Shown here: one piece after another, positions 17,087 through 25,733 of the stretch
Numbering within the stretch: the first letter of the stretch is position 1
Layout of the letters: every line of letters begins with the position of its first letter
Source of the DNA: DASXKD01 sp963734725
GTDB taxonomy: Bacteria; Actinomycetota; Actinomycetes; Streptosporangiales; Streptosporangiaceae
NCBI GenBank assembly: GCA_963734725.1
Contig: CAVTIX010000028.1
Coordinates: 1-64,000, forward strand
DNA: 64,000 nucleotides
Reading direction: 5' to 3'
Program-made: the position numbers and the translations under genes
Notes under the pieces: generated by a model
Database searches by the model: none
What the model was told of the DNA's origin: nothing
What the model saw: the letters and a program-made list of their open reading frames with translations, nothing else

Positions 17087-17575
17087 ATGGAGCAGCAGGA
17101 ATTGCACGTGACCGTGAACGGCGAGGCGCACGCCCTCGCCTGCGACCCCGATTCCCCGCTGCTCGACGTGCTGCGCGCCGGGCTGGGCCTGGCCGGTCCG
17201 CGGTTCGGCTGCGGGCTCGGCCTGTGTGGCGCGTGCACGGTGATCATCGACGGCAGGGCCCGCACGTCCTGCGACTATCCGGCCTGGGCCACCGAGGGCG
17301 CCACGGTGACCACGGTCGAGGGCCTGGCGGACGGGGACCGGCTGCACGCCGTGCAGCGGGCGTTCCTCGACGAGCAGGCGGCGCAGTGCGGCTACTGCAC
17401 CTCGGGAATGATCGTCACCGCGGCCGCGCTGCTGGCGGCCAGCCCGGCGCCCACCGAGCAGGAGGTGCGGGAGGCGCTGAACGGCAACCTCTGCCGGTGC
17501 GGCACGCACGGCAGGATCGTCGCCGCGGTGCTCAAAGCGGCTTCGCAGCACTCCGGCCGGCAGGCCACCCAGTGA
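17087..17575 (+). CDS. Molybdenum hydroxylase small subunit, two [2Fe-2S] clusters
   Basis: The ATG at 17087 follows AGGAGGGG. The 162-residue protein has a plant-ferredoxin-type cluster (GCGLGLCGACTVIIDG plus the Cys in RTSCDYPAW) and a C-terminal helical-bundle cluster (QCGYCTSGM and LCRCGTH), the layout of CoxS/IorA-type subunits. It passes electrons from the molybdopterin site of the large subunit. The stop overlaps the next start as GTGA, so the two subunits are translationally coupled. Confidence 0.9.
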   Translation: MEQQELHVTVNGEAHALACDPDSPLLDVLRAGLGLAGPRFGCGLGLCGACTVIIDGRARTSCDYPAWATEGATVTTVEGLADGDRLHAVQRAFLDEQAAQCGYCTSGMIVTAAALLAASPAPTEQEVREALNGNLCRCGTHGRIVAAVLKAASQHSGRQATQ

Positions 17576-19695
17576 CCCAGCCCGGCCTTGCCGCGATCCC
17601 GAGCCTGGCCGCCAACCCGGTCCTCGCCTCCTGGCTGACGTTCTCCCCCGCCGGAAAGGTCACGATCTTCTCCGGAAAGGTGGAGTACGGCCAGGGCGTA
17701 TGGACGGCGCTGGCCCAGATCGCCGCGGAAGAACTCGACGTCTCGCTGGCCCGGGTCGCGGTGGCCCCGGTGAGCACCTGCGGCAGCCCGGACGAGGGGG
17801 TCACCTCGGGCAGCCTGTCCATCCAGCATTCCGGCTCGGCGCTGCGGCAGGCGTGCGCGCAGGCGCGCGCGCTGGTGCTGGCCGCCGCCGCGGCCAAGCT
17901 CGGCGCCGCCGCCTCCGCGCTGACCGTTGCCGATGGGCAGATCCTCGCCGCCGGGCAGCCCACCGGGCTCAGCTACTGGTCGCTGGCCAGCCCGGGACTG
18001 CTCGACCGGGAGGCTGGCGTCCTGGTCCCGGTCAAGCCGCCGGGCCGGTGGTCTGTGGCTGGCCGCAGCGCACCCCGGCTCGACCTGCCTGACAAGGTCA
18101 CCGGGCGGCCCAGGTTCCTGCACGACATCGTCCTGCCCCGGATGCTGTATGGCCGCGTGATCCGGCCGCCCGCCGTCGTGGCGGAACTGCTCAGCACCGG
18201 CGATCCCACGCTCCCGTCCGATGTCCGCACGGTCCGCGACGGCTCGTTCCTCGGTGTCGTCGCGGCCACTGACGCCGCCGCGCTCCGCGCCGCGCGCCTG
18301 GTGGCGCAGGCGGCCCGGTGGCAGATCACCGAGTCGCTGCCGGACGCCGATGACCTGACGGGCTTCCTGCTGTCCGCGCCCGCCGAGGACGCCACGGTCG
18401 AATCCCGCCGCGACGAGGGCGCGGCTGTTACCGCGACCACGATCCGCGCCGCCGAGTACACCCGGCCGTTCCTCGCGCACGCCTCGATGGCGCCGAGCTG
18501 CGCGATCGCCCGCTGGGATGACGGCGCGGTCACCGTGTGGAGCCACAGCCAGGGCGTGTTCGCGTTGCGCGACGCCATCGCGGCCGGGCTCGGCCTGGAC
18601 GCTGGCCGGGTGACCGTGCGCCACGCCGAGGGCGCCGGCGCCTACGGGCACAACGGCGCCGACGACGCCGCGCTGGACGCGGCGCTGCTCGCCCGGGCCG
18701 TGCCTGGGCGGCCGGTCCGGGTGCTGTGGTCGCGAGAGGACGAGATGGCCTGGGCGCCGCTCGGTTCCGCCATGCTGGCGAGGCTGTCCGCGGGCCTGGA
18801 CGCCCAGGGCAGGATCGTGACCTGGCGGCAAGACGTGTGGAGCAACGGCTTCATCGGCCGCCCCGGGCGCGGCGGCGAGCCGCGGCTGCTGGCCCTGGCT
18901 CACCTGGCCGGGGGTCGGCCGATGCCGCCCGCCCCCGACGGCCCGCCGACCGGCGCCATGGGCGCCACGCGCAACGCGGTGCCCGGCTACCGCATCCCCG
19001 ACCTGGAGGTAGTACGGCACCGGCTGCTGACCATGCCGATCAGGACGTCCTCGCTGCGTTCCCTCGGTGCGTTCCTCAACGTGTTCGCGATCGAGTCGTT
19101 CCTGGACGAGCTGGCCGAATGCGCCGGGGCCGACCCCGTCGAGTTCCGCCTGGCGCACCTGACCGACCCGCGGGCGGCAGCTGTGATCGAGGCGGCGGCG
19201 GACCTGGCGGGCTGGGCAGGCCGGCCGCGGGCGGAGGCCACCGGCTACGGCCTCGGTTACGCCAGGTACAAGGGCCTGGCCGGGTACTGCGCCGCCGTGG
19301 CCGAGGTCGAGGCCGAGAGCGACGTGCGCGTGCGCCGGCTCTGGCTGGCCGTGGACGTAGGGACGGTCATCAACCCGGACGGGGTGATCAACCAGGTAGA
19401 AGGCGGCGCAGTGCAGAGCGCGAGCTGGGCGACCAAGGAGCGGGTGACCTTCGACCGGGCCAAGATCACGTCGGTGAGCTGGGACACCTATCCGGTGCTG
19501 CGGTTCACCGAGGCGCCCGAGGTGGCCGTGCGGATCGTCGCGGCGCCCGGGCAGCCGGAGACCGGCGCGGGCGAGATCGCCCAGGGCCCGGTCGCGGCTG
19601 CGATCGGCAACGCGCTGGCCGACGCGACCGGCGTGCGGGTGCGCGACCTTCCGCTCACCCGCGAGCAGGTCATCCGCGCGATCGAGGCCAGCTGA
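17572..19695 (+). CDS. Molybdenum hydroxylase large subunit, IorB-like
   Basis: A 707-residue molybdopterin subunit of the xanthine dehydrogenase superfamily, closest in layout to isoquinoline 1-oxidoreductase beta (IorB) and NicB. The segment FSGKVEYGQGVWTALAQIAAEEL is the N-terminal Moco region. APRLDLPDKVTGRPRF starts the second repeat, and the catalytic Glu lies in ETGAGEIAQGP near the C-terminus. No FAD subunit is nearby, as expected for IorAB-type enzymes, which feed electrons to cytochromes or membrane dehydrogenases. The substrate is probably an aromatic N-heterocycle or aldehyde; this is inference. Confidence 0.8.
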   Translation: MTQPGLAAIPSLAANPVLASWLTFSPAGKVTIFSGKVEYGQGVWTALAQIAAEELDVSLARVAVAPVSTCGSPDEGVTSGSLSIQHSGSALRQACAQARALVLAAAAAKLGAAASALTVADGQILAAGQPTGLSYWSLASPGLLDREAGVLVPVKPPGRWSVAGRSAPRLDLPDKVTGRPRFLHDIVLPRMLYGRVIRPPAVVAELLSTGDPTLPSDVRTVRDGSFLGVVAATDAAALRAARLVAQAARWQITESLPDADDLTGFLLSAPAEDATVESRRDEGAAVTATTIRAAEYTRPFLAHASMAPSCAIARWDDGAVTVWSHSQGVFALRDAIAAGLGLDAGRVTVRHAEGAGAYGHNGADDAALDAALLARAVPGRPVRVLWSREDEMAWAPLGSAMLARLSAGLDAQGRIVTWRQDVWSNGFIGRPGRGGEPRLLALAHLAGGRPMPPAPDGPPTGAMGATRNAVPGYRIPDLEVVRHRLLTMPIRTSSLRSLGAFLNVFAIESFLDELAECAGADPVEFRLAHLTDPRAAAVIEAAADLAGWAGRPRAEATGYGLGYARYKGLAGYCAAVAEVEAESDVRVRRLWLAVDVGTVINPDGVINQVEGGAVQSASWATKERVTFDRAKITSVSWDTYPVLRFTEAPEVAVRIVAAPGQPETGAGEIAQGPVAAAIGNALADATGVRVRDLPLTREQVIRAIEAS

Positions 19696-19713
19696 CCGCC
19701 TGCGGGTTTAGAC

Positions 19714-20652
19714 CTAACCGAACAGCGCGCTGACCGACTCCCCCAGGTGAATCCGCCGGATCGCCTCGGCCAGGGCCGGGGCGACCGACAGCACGGTGAG
19801 CTTGCCGGTCGTTCCGGGTTCGGGCGGCGGCACGGTGTTCGTGCAGACGATCTCGGTGACCTCGGGCGCGGCGGCGATCAGGTCCAGCGCGCCGTCCGCG
19901 AACAGGCCGTGGGTGCACACGATGCGCACCGACTTGACCCGGTGCGCGCGCAGTTCGGCCAGCAGTTCGATCAGCGTGGTGCCGCGGGCGATCTCGTCGT
20001 CGAGCACGATCACGTCGCGGTCGTCCACATCCCCGATGATCGACGTGATGCGGACCGTCCGGTCGTCGATGCGCTCCTTGGCGCCCGCGGCGACCGGCAG
20101 GCCCAGCCGGGCGGCGAACGCGGCCGCGCTCTTGGCGTTGCCGAGGTCCGGGGAGACGACTACCGTCCCGGTGAGGTCCTGCCCGCGGAAGTGGCTGGCC
20201 AGCTCGCGCAACGCGTGCAGGTGGTCCACCGGCACCGAGAAGAACCCGTGCACCTGGCTGGCGTGCAGTGTCATCGTGAGGACCCGGCTGGCCCCGGCGC
20301 TGACCAGCAGGTCGGCCACCATCCGGCCGCCGATCGACACCCGGGGCATGTGCTTCTTGTCGCTGCGCGCGTAGGCGTAGTGCGGTATCACCGCGGTGAC
20401 CCGGGCGGCGGAGGCGCCGCGGGCGGCGTCGAGCATGAGCAGCAACTCGACCAGGTTGTCCTGCACCGGCGGGGACAACGGCTGGATCAGGAAGACGTCA
20501 CGTTCCCGGCAGTTGGACTGCAACTGCACTTCCAGGCAGTCGTTGGCGAAGCGGCGCACCCGCACCGGGAACAGGGGCTCGCCTAGCCCTTTGCAGATTT
20601 CGGCGGCCAGCTCGGGGTGGGCACTTCCGCTGAACACGGCGATCTCACGCAC
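19714..20652 (-). CDS. prs: Ribose-phosphate pyrophosphokinase
   Basis: A 312-residue PRPP synthetase that makes PRPP from ribose 5-phosphate and ATP. It has the flexible catalytic loop YARSDKKHM, the ATP site around IQPLSPPVQDN, and the PRPP-binding loop VIVLDDEIARGTTL (family DDxIxTxGT). Thr-Thr replaces the usual Gly-Thr spacing, as in some secondary actinobacterial copies, so this may not be the main prs. It is the last gene of a minus-strand run with glycerate kinase and adenylate kinase. Confidence 0.85.
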   Translation of the reverse strand: MREIAVFSGSAHPELAAEICKGLGEPLFPVRVRRFANDCLEVQLQSNCRERDVFLIQPLSPPVQDNLVELLLMLDAARGASAARVTAVIPHYAYARSDKKHMPRVSIGGRMVADLLVSAGASRVLTMTLHASQVHGFFSVPVDHLHALRELASHFRGQDLTGTVVVSPDLGNAKSAAAFAARLGLPVAAGAKERIDDRTVRITSIIGDVDDRDVIVLDDEIARGTTLIELLAELRAHRVKSVRIVCTHGLFADGALDLIAAAPEVTEIVCTNTVPPPEPGTTGKLTVLSVAPALAEAIRRIHLGESVSALFG

Positions 20653-20729
20653 GCTGATCAGGCTAGGCCATGCCTCGCGGCGCAGTCAGTCGGCACGGAT
20701 CTCCCGGAATCTCCCGCAAGTGCCGCTGC

Positions 20730-20957
20730 TCAGGCCGGGATGGAGTCGTGCCTGGCGGAGCTCGCACCGACGCGGCATGCTTGATCGACATCCACCTGAA
20801 ACGGACCAGCTACCGAGCAGCGCTGCACAGCGGCCGACTGTGCCTCGAAGGCCCCCGCCAGCTCACCGAAGCCTTCTTGACGTGGGTCCGGCCCAGCCCG
20901 TACGCGGACATCGTGCCCGCACGGCTAGGGCAGGCCCCCGGCGATGTCCCGGGCTAG
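20730..20957 (+). pseudogene. C-terminal remnant of an HxlR-type winged-helix regulator
   Basis: The plus strand reads LIDIHLKRTSYRAALHSGRL followed by CLEGPRQLTEAFLTWVRPSP. This matches the C-terminal SCP2-like part of long HxlR regulators (gRtt-x-x-AL-x-x-G-x-L-x-x-x-Gpr-x-L-x-x-af-x-x-W-x-x-x-Spfa). The DNA-binding part is absent, and the fragment overlaps the end of the glycerate kinase gene. It is interpreted as a decayed gene. Confidence 0.45.
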
Positions 20958-22022
20958 CTGCTGCCCGGCCAGACGCAGCCACCGTCGCGGGCTGGCCTGG
21001 GCCGCATCGGCGCCGCCTGCCAGGACGGCCAGGCTGACGACCCGGGCGACGCCGGGCTTGGTATCGCTGATCTGGCCTGCGACGAGAGCGACCGCTACGC
21101 CCGCCGCCGCGGCGGCGGCGAGCACGGCGCCGGATGTCTTGCCGGTCAGCGAGGTCGCATCGAATCGTCCCTCGCCGGTGATGACCATGTCCGACCCGGT
21201 CAGCGCGCGGTCCAGGCCGGCCAGGCGGGTCAGCTCGGCCGCGCCCGGGGTGAGGATTGCGCCCCACGCGGCGGCGAGCCCGTAGCCGGTTCCCCCGGCG
21301 GCGCCGGCGCCCGGGGCAGCCGGGTCGCCGCCGAGCAACGCGGCCAGCCGGGCCAGCCCCGTTTCCAGCCGGTCGATCTGCGCGCCGCCCGCGCCCTTCT
21401 GCGGCCCGAAGACGGCCGCCGCACCGCGCGGGCCGAGCAGTGGCGCGGTGACGTCGGTCAGGCAGGTCACCCCGCCGGCCGGGGGCGGTCGCAGCTGGCT
21501 CAGATCCGCCCGGGCCAGCCCGGCCAGCGCCCCGCCGCCCGGGGGCAGCGGCTGGCCCGCAGCGTCGAGGAACCTGGCCCCGAGCGCGGCCAGCGCCCCG
21601 GCGCCGCCGTCGGTCGCGGCGGAACCGCCGAGCCCGGCCAGTATCCGGTCAGCCCCGGCATCCAGGGCGCGGCCCAGCACCTCACCCAGGCCGGTCGTCT
21701 GCGCGCCCATCGGGTCCGGGCGGGCCAGCCGCGTCAGCCCGCTGGACCGCGCCAGCTCGGTTACGGCTGTCCGGCCCGGCAGTTCCAGCCAGCGGGAGGT
21801 CACGGGGGCGCCGCCAGGCCCGGTCACCCGGGCGCGGCGCCAGCGGGCCCCGGGCACCGCGGCCGCGAGCACGTCCAGGGTGCCTTCGCCGCCGTCGGCC
21901 AGCGGCAGCCGGGTCACCTGGTCGCCAGGGCGGACCGCGAGCCACCCGGCTGCCAGGGCATTGGCGACGACCGTCGCGCTGGCGCTGCCCTTGAACGAGT
22001 CGGGCGCGATCAGCACCCGCAA
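20925..22022 (-). CDS. Glycerate kinase
   Basis: A 365-residue GlxK/GarK-type kinase that phosphorylates D-glycerate. Diagnostic segments are the start MRVLIAPDSFKGSASA, PLADGGEGTLDVL, the glycine-rich LAGLGGSAATDGGAGAL, FGPQKGA and VITGEGRFDATSLTGK. It sits 9 bp after the adenylate kinase gene, so the two are probably co-transcribed. Confidence 0.9.
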   Translation of the reverse strand: MRVLIAPDSFKGSASATVVANALAAGWLAVRPGDQVTRLPLADGGEGTLDVLAAAVPGARWRRARVTGPGGAPVTSRWLELPGRTAVTELARSSGLTRLARPDPMGAQTTGLGEVLGRALDAGADRILAGLGGSAATDGGAGALAALGARFLDAAGQPLPPGGGALAGLARADLSQLRPPPAGGVTCLTDVTAPLLGPRGAAAVFGPQKGAGGAQIDRLETGLARLAALLGGDPAAPGAGAAGGTGYGLAAAWGAILTPGAAELTRLAGLDRALTGSDMVITGEGRFDATSLTGKTSGAVLAAAAAAGVAVALVAGQISDTKPGVARVVSLAVLAGGADAAQASPRRWLRLAGQQLARDIAGGLP

Positions 22023-22031
22023 GCTCGCCGC

Positions 22032-22703
22032 CTAGCCTTGGCCGTTTCCCGGCTCGGGCGGCTTGTAGGGCGGCAGGCCGAGCTTGTCCCTGATGGCCTG
22101 CTGGACCTCGTCCTTGGTGCCGCGCGCGTCGATGACCGCTACGAACTCCTTGCGCCGGAACAGGTCGAGCACCGGGTCGGTCTTGTCGTGGTAGTCGTGC
22201 AACCGCACGACCAGGGCCTGTTCGGTGTCATCCTCACGGGTGACCAGGGTGCCGCCGCAGACATCGCAGACGCCCTCCTCCTGCGGGCGGCCCTGGATGA
22301 GGTTGTAGTCCATCCCGCAGTTCGAGCACAGACGGCGCGCCAGGACCCGCCGGCGGACCTCGGAATCCGGCATGTCCAGGTGGATGACCCCGTCGATGTC
22401 GTAGCTCTCCAGGAAGAACTCCGCCTGCCTGATGTTGCGGGGGAAGCCGTCGATGACAAACCCGTAGTTCCAGTCGTGCTCCGCCAGCCGCTGCGCCGTC
22501 ACAGCCTCGGCCAGGTCGTCCCCGACCAGATCCCCTGCCGCCATGATCCGGCGCACCTGCGCGCCCATCTTGGTGTGCTGCTGCACGTTCGAGCGGAAGA
22601 TGTCGCCGACGCTGATGTGGACCAGATCCAAGTCAGCCGCGAGGATCGCGCCCTGGGAGCTTTTACCGCTGCCGGGCACACCCATGATGACGTATTTCCG
22701 CAT
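22032..22703 (-). CDS. Adenylate kinase-family nucleoside monophosphate kinase
   Basis: A 223-residue kinase. P-loop MGVPGSGKSSQG, NMP-binding region (DIFRSNVQQHTKMG) and the family signature FVIDGFPRNIRQAEFF are present. The LID carries a zinc finger: CSNCGMDY and CDVCGG. The second strand and LID differ from the housekeeping adk usually found in ribosomal operons, so this is likely a second copy. It lies between acyl-CoA synthetase and glycerate kinase genes. Confidence 0.85.
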   Translation of the reverse strand: MRKYVIMGVPGSGKSSQGAILAADLDLVHISVGDIFRSNVQQHTKMGAQVRRIMAAGDLVGDDLAEAVTAQRLAEHDWNYGFVIDGFPRNIRQAEFFLESYDIDGVIHLDMPDSEVRRRVLARRLCSNCGMDYNLIQGRPQEEGVCDVCGGTLVTREDDTEQALVVRLHDYHDKTDPVLDLFRRKEFVAVIDARGTKDEVQQAIRDKLGLPPYKPPEPGNGQG

Positions 22704-22775
22704 GCAGTTACCTTCGCATACCGGGCGCAGTACGCAAGACCCTGGTCCGGCCGTGCGCCATCGCGGCCCGGCGGC

Positions 22776-24413
22776 TTAGCCGTCCCCGTGGGCTTCCCGC
22801 AGCCGCTTCTTGAGGATCTTGCCGGTGCCGGTCCGCGGCAACGTGCCGGTGAACCGCGCCGACTTCGGGATCTTGAACCGGGCGATCTTGCCGTCCAGGA
22901 ACCCAAGCAGCTCGGCCTCGGACGCCTGGGCCCCCGGCCGCAGCACTACCACGGCCCGGCCAACCTCGCCCCACCTTGTGTCCGGCACGCCGATCACGCC
23001 GCAGTCCGCCACGGCCGGGTGCTCCCGCAGCACGTTCTCCACCTCGGCCGGGTAGATGTTCTCCCCACCCGAGATGATCATGTCCTTGATCCGGTCCACC
23101 ACGAACACGTAGCCGTCGGCGTCGGCGGTCCCGGCGTCCCCCGAACGCAGCCAGGGCCCGTCAGCCAGTTCGGCCGCGGCCGACGCGACGGAGTCGCGGG
23201 GGCCGCTGGGCCATCGGGGGGGTCTAGGGCGATCGGGGGTCCGGGGGTGTTCCCCGGATGGCGCTGTGCCCCTCCAGATAAGCGCAGCCGCCGTGGCCTC
23301 CGGTTGGTTCCAGTAACCCTGCATGACGTTGGGCCCGGCCACCACGATCTCCCCGGTCTCCCCCGGCGAAGCCGGGGTGAGGTCGGGGCGGACCACTTGC
23401 ACGTCGGTGAAGAAGTGCGGCACCCCGGCCGAGCCCGCCTTGGACTCCACGTGCGCCGCGTCCAGCAGCAGCGCCCCGGGCGAGGCCTCGGTCATCCCGT
23501 AGCCCTGGATGAACGTCAGGCCCCGGCTGGTGTAGCCGCGGATGGTGGCCTCCGGCACCGGCGCCCCGCCGCACAGCAGCATGCGCAGGCTGGACAGGTC
23601 GGCGTCGGCCCACCGGGGGTGCGCGGCCATTGCGTCGTACACCGCAGGCACGCCGAACAGCGAGGTGACCCGGTCGCTTTCGATGAGGTCCAGGGCCCGC
23701 CCCGGCTCGAAGCCGGGCTCGATCAGCACCGCGCCGCCCTTCAGCAGGGTGGGCAGGCAGAGCATGTTCAGCGCCGCGGTGTGGAACAGCGGCGCCACGA
23801 CCAGCGCCACCTCGTCGTGCCGGAAGTCGGCGTCGACCACCACGTTGATCGAGTTCCAGATGATGTTGCCGTGGCTCAGGGTGGCGCCCTTGGCCCGGCC
23901 GGTGGTCCCCGACGTGTACATGATCAGGCACGGGTCGTCCAGACCGACCGCTTCGTCGACGTCCGGGCCGGGGCCGGCCGCGAGCAGGCCCGCATAGCTC
24001 GCTTCCCCGTCGGCCGGCGCCCCCAGCGCGACCAGGTCACGGACCGGCGCCGAGGACCGCAGCTCGGCCACGACGCCGTCCTGCCCGGTCCCGTAGATCA
24101 GCGTCCGGCTGCCCGAGTCGGCCAGGTGCCGGGCGAGCTCCGGCGTGGCCAGGCGGGTGTTGAGCGGGACCAGGATCGCGCCCAGGGCGCCCGCCGCGAA
24201 CAGCGTCTCCAGGAACGCGGGGTGGTTGGGACCGAGGTAGGCGACCCGGTCGCCGCGGCGCACGCCGAGCCCGCGCAGGCCGTGCGCCAGCCGGGTGACC
24301 CGGTCGTGCAACTGGGCGTAGGTCAGCCGGTCATCACCGTGGACGACCGCGACCCGGTCGGGGGTGCGGCGCGCGCGCCGCGCGATCCACGAGCCGACAC
24401 CGTTGTTGCGCAC
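22776..24413 (-). CDS. AMP-forming acyl-CoA synthetase, FadD-like, with internal insertion
   Basis: A 545-residue ANL-superfamily ligase that activates a carboxylic acid as acyl-AMP and then acyl-CoA. The A3 motif is MYTSGTTGRAKGATLSH, A5 is QGYGMTEASPG, A7 is WLRSGDAGTADADGYVFVVD and the catalytic Lys is in PRTGTGKILKKRL. Between EATAAAL and the WLRSGD motif is an extra stretch of about 36 residues rich in Pro and Arg (RTPDRPRPPRWPSGPRD). It lies just before the hinge and contains a perfect 7-bp DNA hairpin at 23240-23258. The insertion keeps the frame. Substrate unknown. Confidence 0.8.
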   Translation of the reverse strand: MRNNGVGSWIARRARRTPDRVAVVHGDDRLTYAQLHDRVTRLAHGLRGLGVRRGDRVAYLGPNHPAFLETLFAAGALGAILVPLNTRLATPELARHLADSGSRTLIYGTGQDGVVAELRSSAPVRDLVALGAPADGEASYAGLLAAGPGPDVDEAVGLDDPCLIMYTSGTTGRAKGATLSHGNIIWNSINVVVDADFRHDEVALVVAPLFHTAALNMLCLPTLLKGGAVLIEPGFEPGRALDLIESDRVTSLFGVPAVYDAMAAHPRWADADLSSLRMLLCGGAPVPEATIRGYTSRGLTFIQGYGMTEASPGALLLDAAHVESKAGSAGVPHFFTDVQVVRPDLTPASPGETGEIVVAGPNVMQGYWNQPEATAAALIWRGTAPSGEHPRTPDRPRPPRWPSGPRDSVASAAAELADGPWLRSGDAGTADADGYVFVVDRIKDMIISGGENIYPAEVENVLREHPAVADCGVIGVPDTRWGEVGRAVVVLRPGAQASEAELLGFLDGKIARFKIPKSARFTGTLPRTGTGKILKKRLREAHGDG

Positions 24414-24475
24414 CCTGGATCCCTTCAGCCGGCGGCCTCGGCCCGCCGCGGCTTTCGTTGTGCATGATCAAGGCG

Positions 24476-24805
24476 TTAGCCTGCTCGCCTCAGCCAGCGC
24501 GCGCAGCCCCGGCGGATCTTGGGATCCAGCGAGCCGCTCAAGACTGGCCAGTCCTCGCGCAGCAGCCGCGCGTTGACGAAGCGGGCCATGTCGTTGCGCT
24601 GCCCCCGGGTGAGCACGATCCCGTACAGGCTGCAGCGATCCCGGTCGTCGGTCACGTCGAACTCGCGCAGGCCCGGTGGGCACAGGTGGCGGGGCAGCAC
24701 CACCACCCCTCGCTCGGGCCCGCGCAGGTCGTCCGGGCTCGCGGGCAGGCGCCGCGCCAGGCCGCCCGCCGGCGGCATGCGCCGGAGCAGATCCGCCAAG
24801 GACAT
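24476..24805 (-). CDS. Conserved hypothetical protein
   Basis: A 109-residue, probably cytoplasmic protein. The central block DVTDDRDRCSLYGIVLTRGQ followed by RNDMARFVNARLLREDWPVL looks conserved, and the C-terminus is basic (RRGCARWLRR). There is no signal peptide or membrane segment. It is divergent from the membrane protein at 24883, 77 bp away. No function can be assigned. Confidence 0.6.
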   Translation of the reverse strand: MSLADLLRRMPPAGGLARRLPASPDDLRGPERGVVVLPRHLCPPGLREFDVTDDRDRCSLYGIVLTRGQRNDMARFVNARLLREDWPVLSGSLDPKIRRGCARWLRRAG

Positions 24806-24882
24806 GCTTCATTATCACCGGCCTGCGGTCTGCGCGCTGGCAGGGCGCGGGCGGCGCCAGCTTCGGGGACTACACTCTGCCC

Positions 24883-25314
24883 ATGCCCGGCACCGAGGCG
24901 CCCCGCTGGCGCTTCCTGATCACGCCCAAGTGGCTGGCCTGGCATCTCACCATGGTGGTCTCGGTATGCGGGATGCTCTGGCTCGGCGACTGGCAGTTCC
25001 ACCGCGCCATCTCCGGTAACGGGCTCAGCTGGGCCTACACGTTCGAGTGGCCGATCTTCGCGGTGTTCGCCGTGGTGTTCTGGGCCAAGACGATCAAGGA
25101 TGAGTTCCATCCGCCGGCGGTGGCGCAGGCTGGAGCGCATGACGTCCCGCTGCCCGCCGGGGCGGTGCGCCAGGGCGGCCCGGACGGTGCGGCCGTCCCG
25201 GCCGGGGAGCCTGCCTCCCCGGAGGAGGAGGCGGACCTCGCCGCGTACAACGCCTACCTCGCCCGCCTGCACCAGGAAGTGAGGGGCCACGGCAAGTGGC
25301 ACGGCATCCGCTAG
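24883..25314 (+). CDS. Small membrane protein, unknown function
   Basis: A 143-residue protein starting at ATG 24883. Two hydrophobic segments, about residues 19-37 (WHLTMVVSVCGMLWLG) and 51-69 (FEWPIFAVFAVVFWAK), are followed by a charged cytoplasmic tail rich in Ala, Pro and Glu. Proteins of this layout sit next to DUF3817 genes in many actinomycetes; here the DUF3817 gene starts 45 bp downstream. Function unknown. Confidence 0.65.
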   Translation: MPGTEAPRWRFLITPKWLAWHLTMVVSVCGMLWLGDWQFHRAISGNGLSWAYTFEWPIFAVFAVVFWAKTIKDEFHPPAVAQAGAHDVPLPAGAVRQGGPDGAAVPAGEPASPEEEADLAAYNAYLARLHQEVRGHGKWHGIR

Positions 25315-25358
25315 CCCGCGACAGGAACCCCGGTGATAACGCCAAGGAGGTGGCACGC

Positions 25359-25718
25359 TTGCGCCTCAACGTCACCCTGTACCGGGTGATGGCCTACGTG
25401 ACCGGTGTGATCCTCATCGTGCTGTGCGTGTTCGCGATCGCCCAGGCGTTCACCAACGACGAGGCGATCGTCAATGCCATCGGCACGGTGCACGGGCTGC
25501 TCTACATCGTGTACTTGATCGTGTCCTACCCGCTCACTCGCAGGCTGCGGCTGCCGGTCTGGCCGACGGTCGGGGTGCTGCTGGCCGGCACGATTCCGGT
25601 GATGACGTTCGTGGTGGAGCGCCGGATCAGCCACCGCTACATCGAACCGGCGCTGGCCGACGTCGCTGTGCGTTTACCAGACCGGCACGGTTCGTTTTCA
25701 TCCTCGGCCCAGCGATAG
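25359..25718 (+). CDS. DUF3817-family integral membrane protein
   Basis: A 119-residue protein with three hydrophobic segments (VMAYVTGVILIVLCVFAIA, GLLYIVYLIVSYPL and WPTVGVLLAGTIPVMTFVVE). The G-T-V-H-G-x-L-Y motif and the ending FVVERRI are typical of DUF3817. The TTG at 25359 is the preferred start because AAGGAGG lies eight bases upstream; an in-frame ATG at 25296 overlaps the previous gene. The C-terminal tail is longer than usual. Confidence 0.75.
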   Translation: MRLNVTLYRVMAYVTGVILIVLCVFAIAQAFTNDEAIVNAIGTVHGLLYIVYLIVSYPLTRRLRLPVWPTVGVLLAGTIPVMTFVVERRISHRYIEPALADVAVRLPDRHGSFSSSAQR

Positions 25719-25733
25719 CGGATACTCACACTT

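Noticed and set aside
17392..19158. 588-codon minus-strand ORF opposite the molybdenum hydroxylase
   Set aside because: Shadow of the hydroxylase large subunit; His/Arg/Gly-rich text and no family resemblance.
22038..24467. 809-codon plus-strand ORF spanning adenylate kinase and acyl-CoA synthetase
   Set aside because: Covers two real minus-strand genes and their gap; shadow of high GC.
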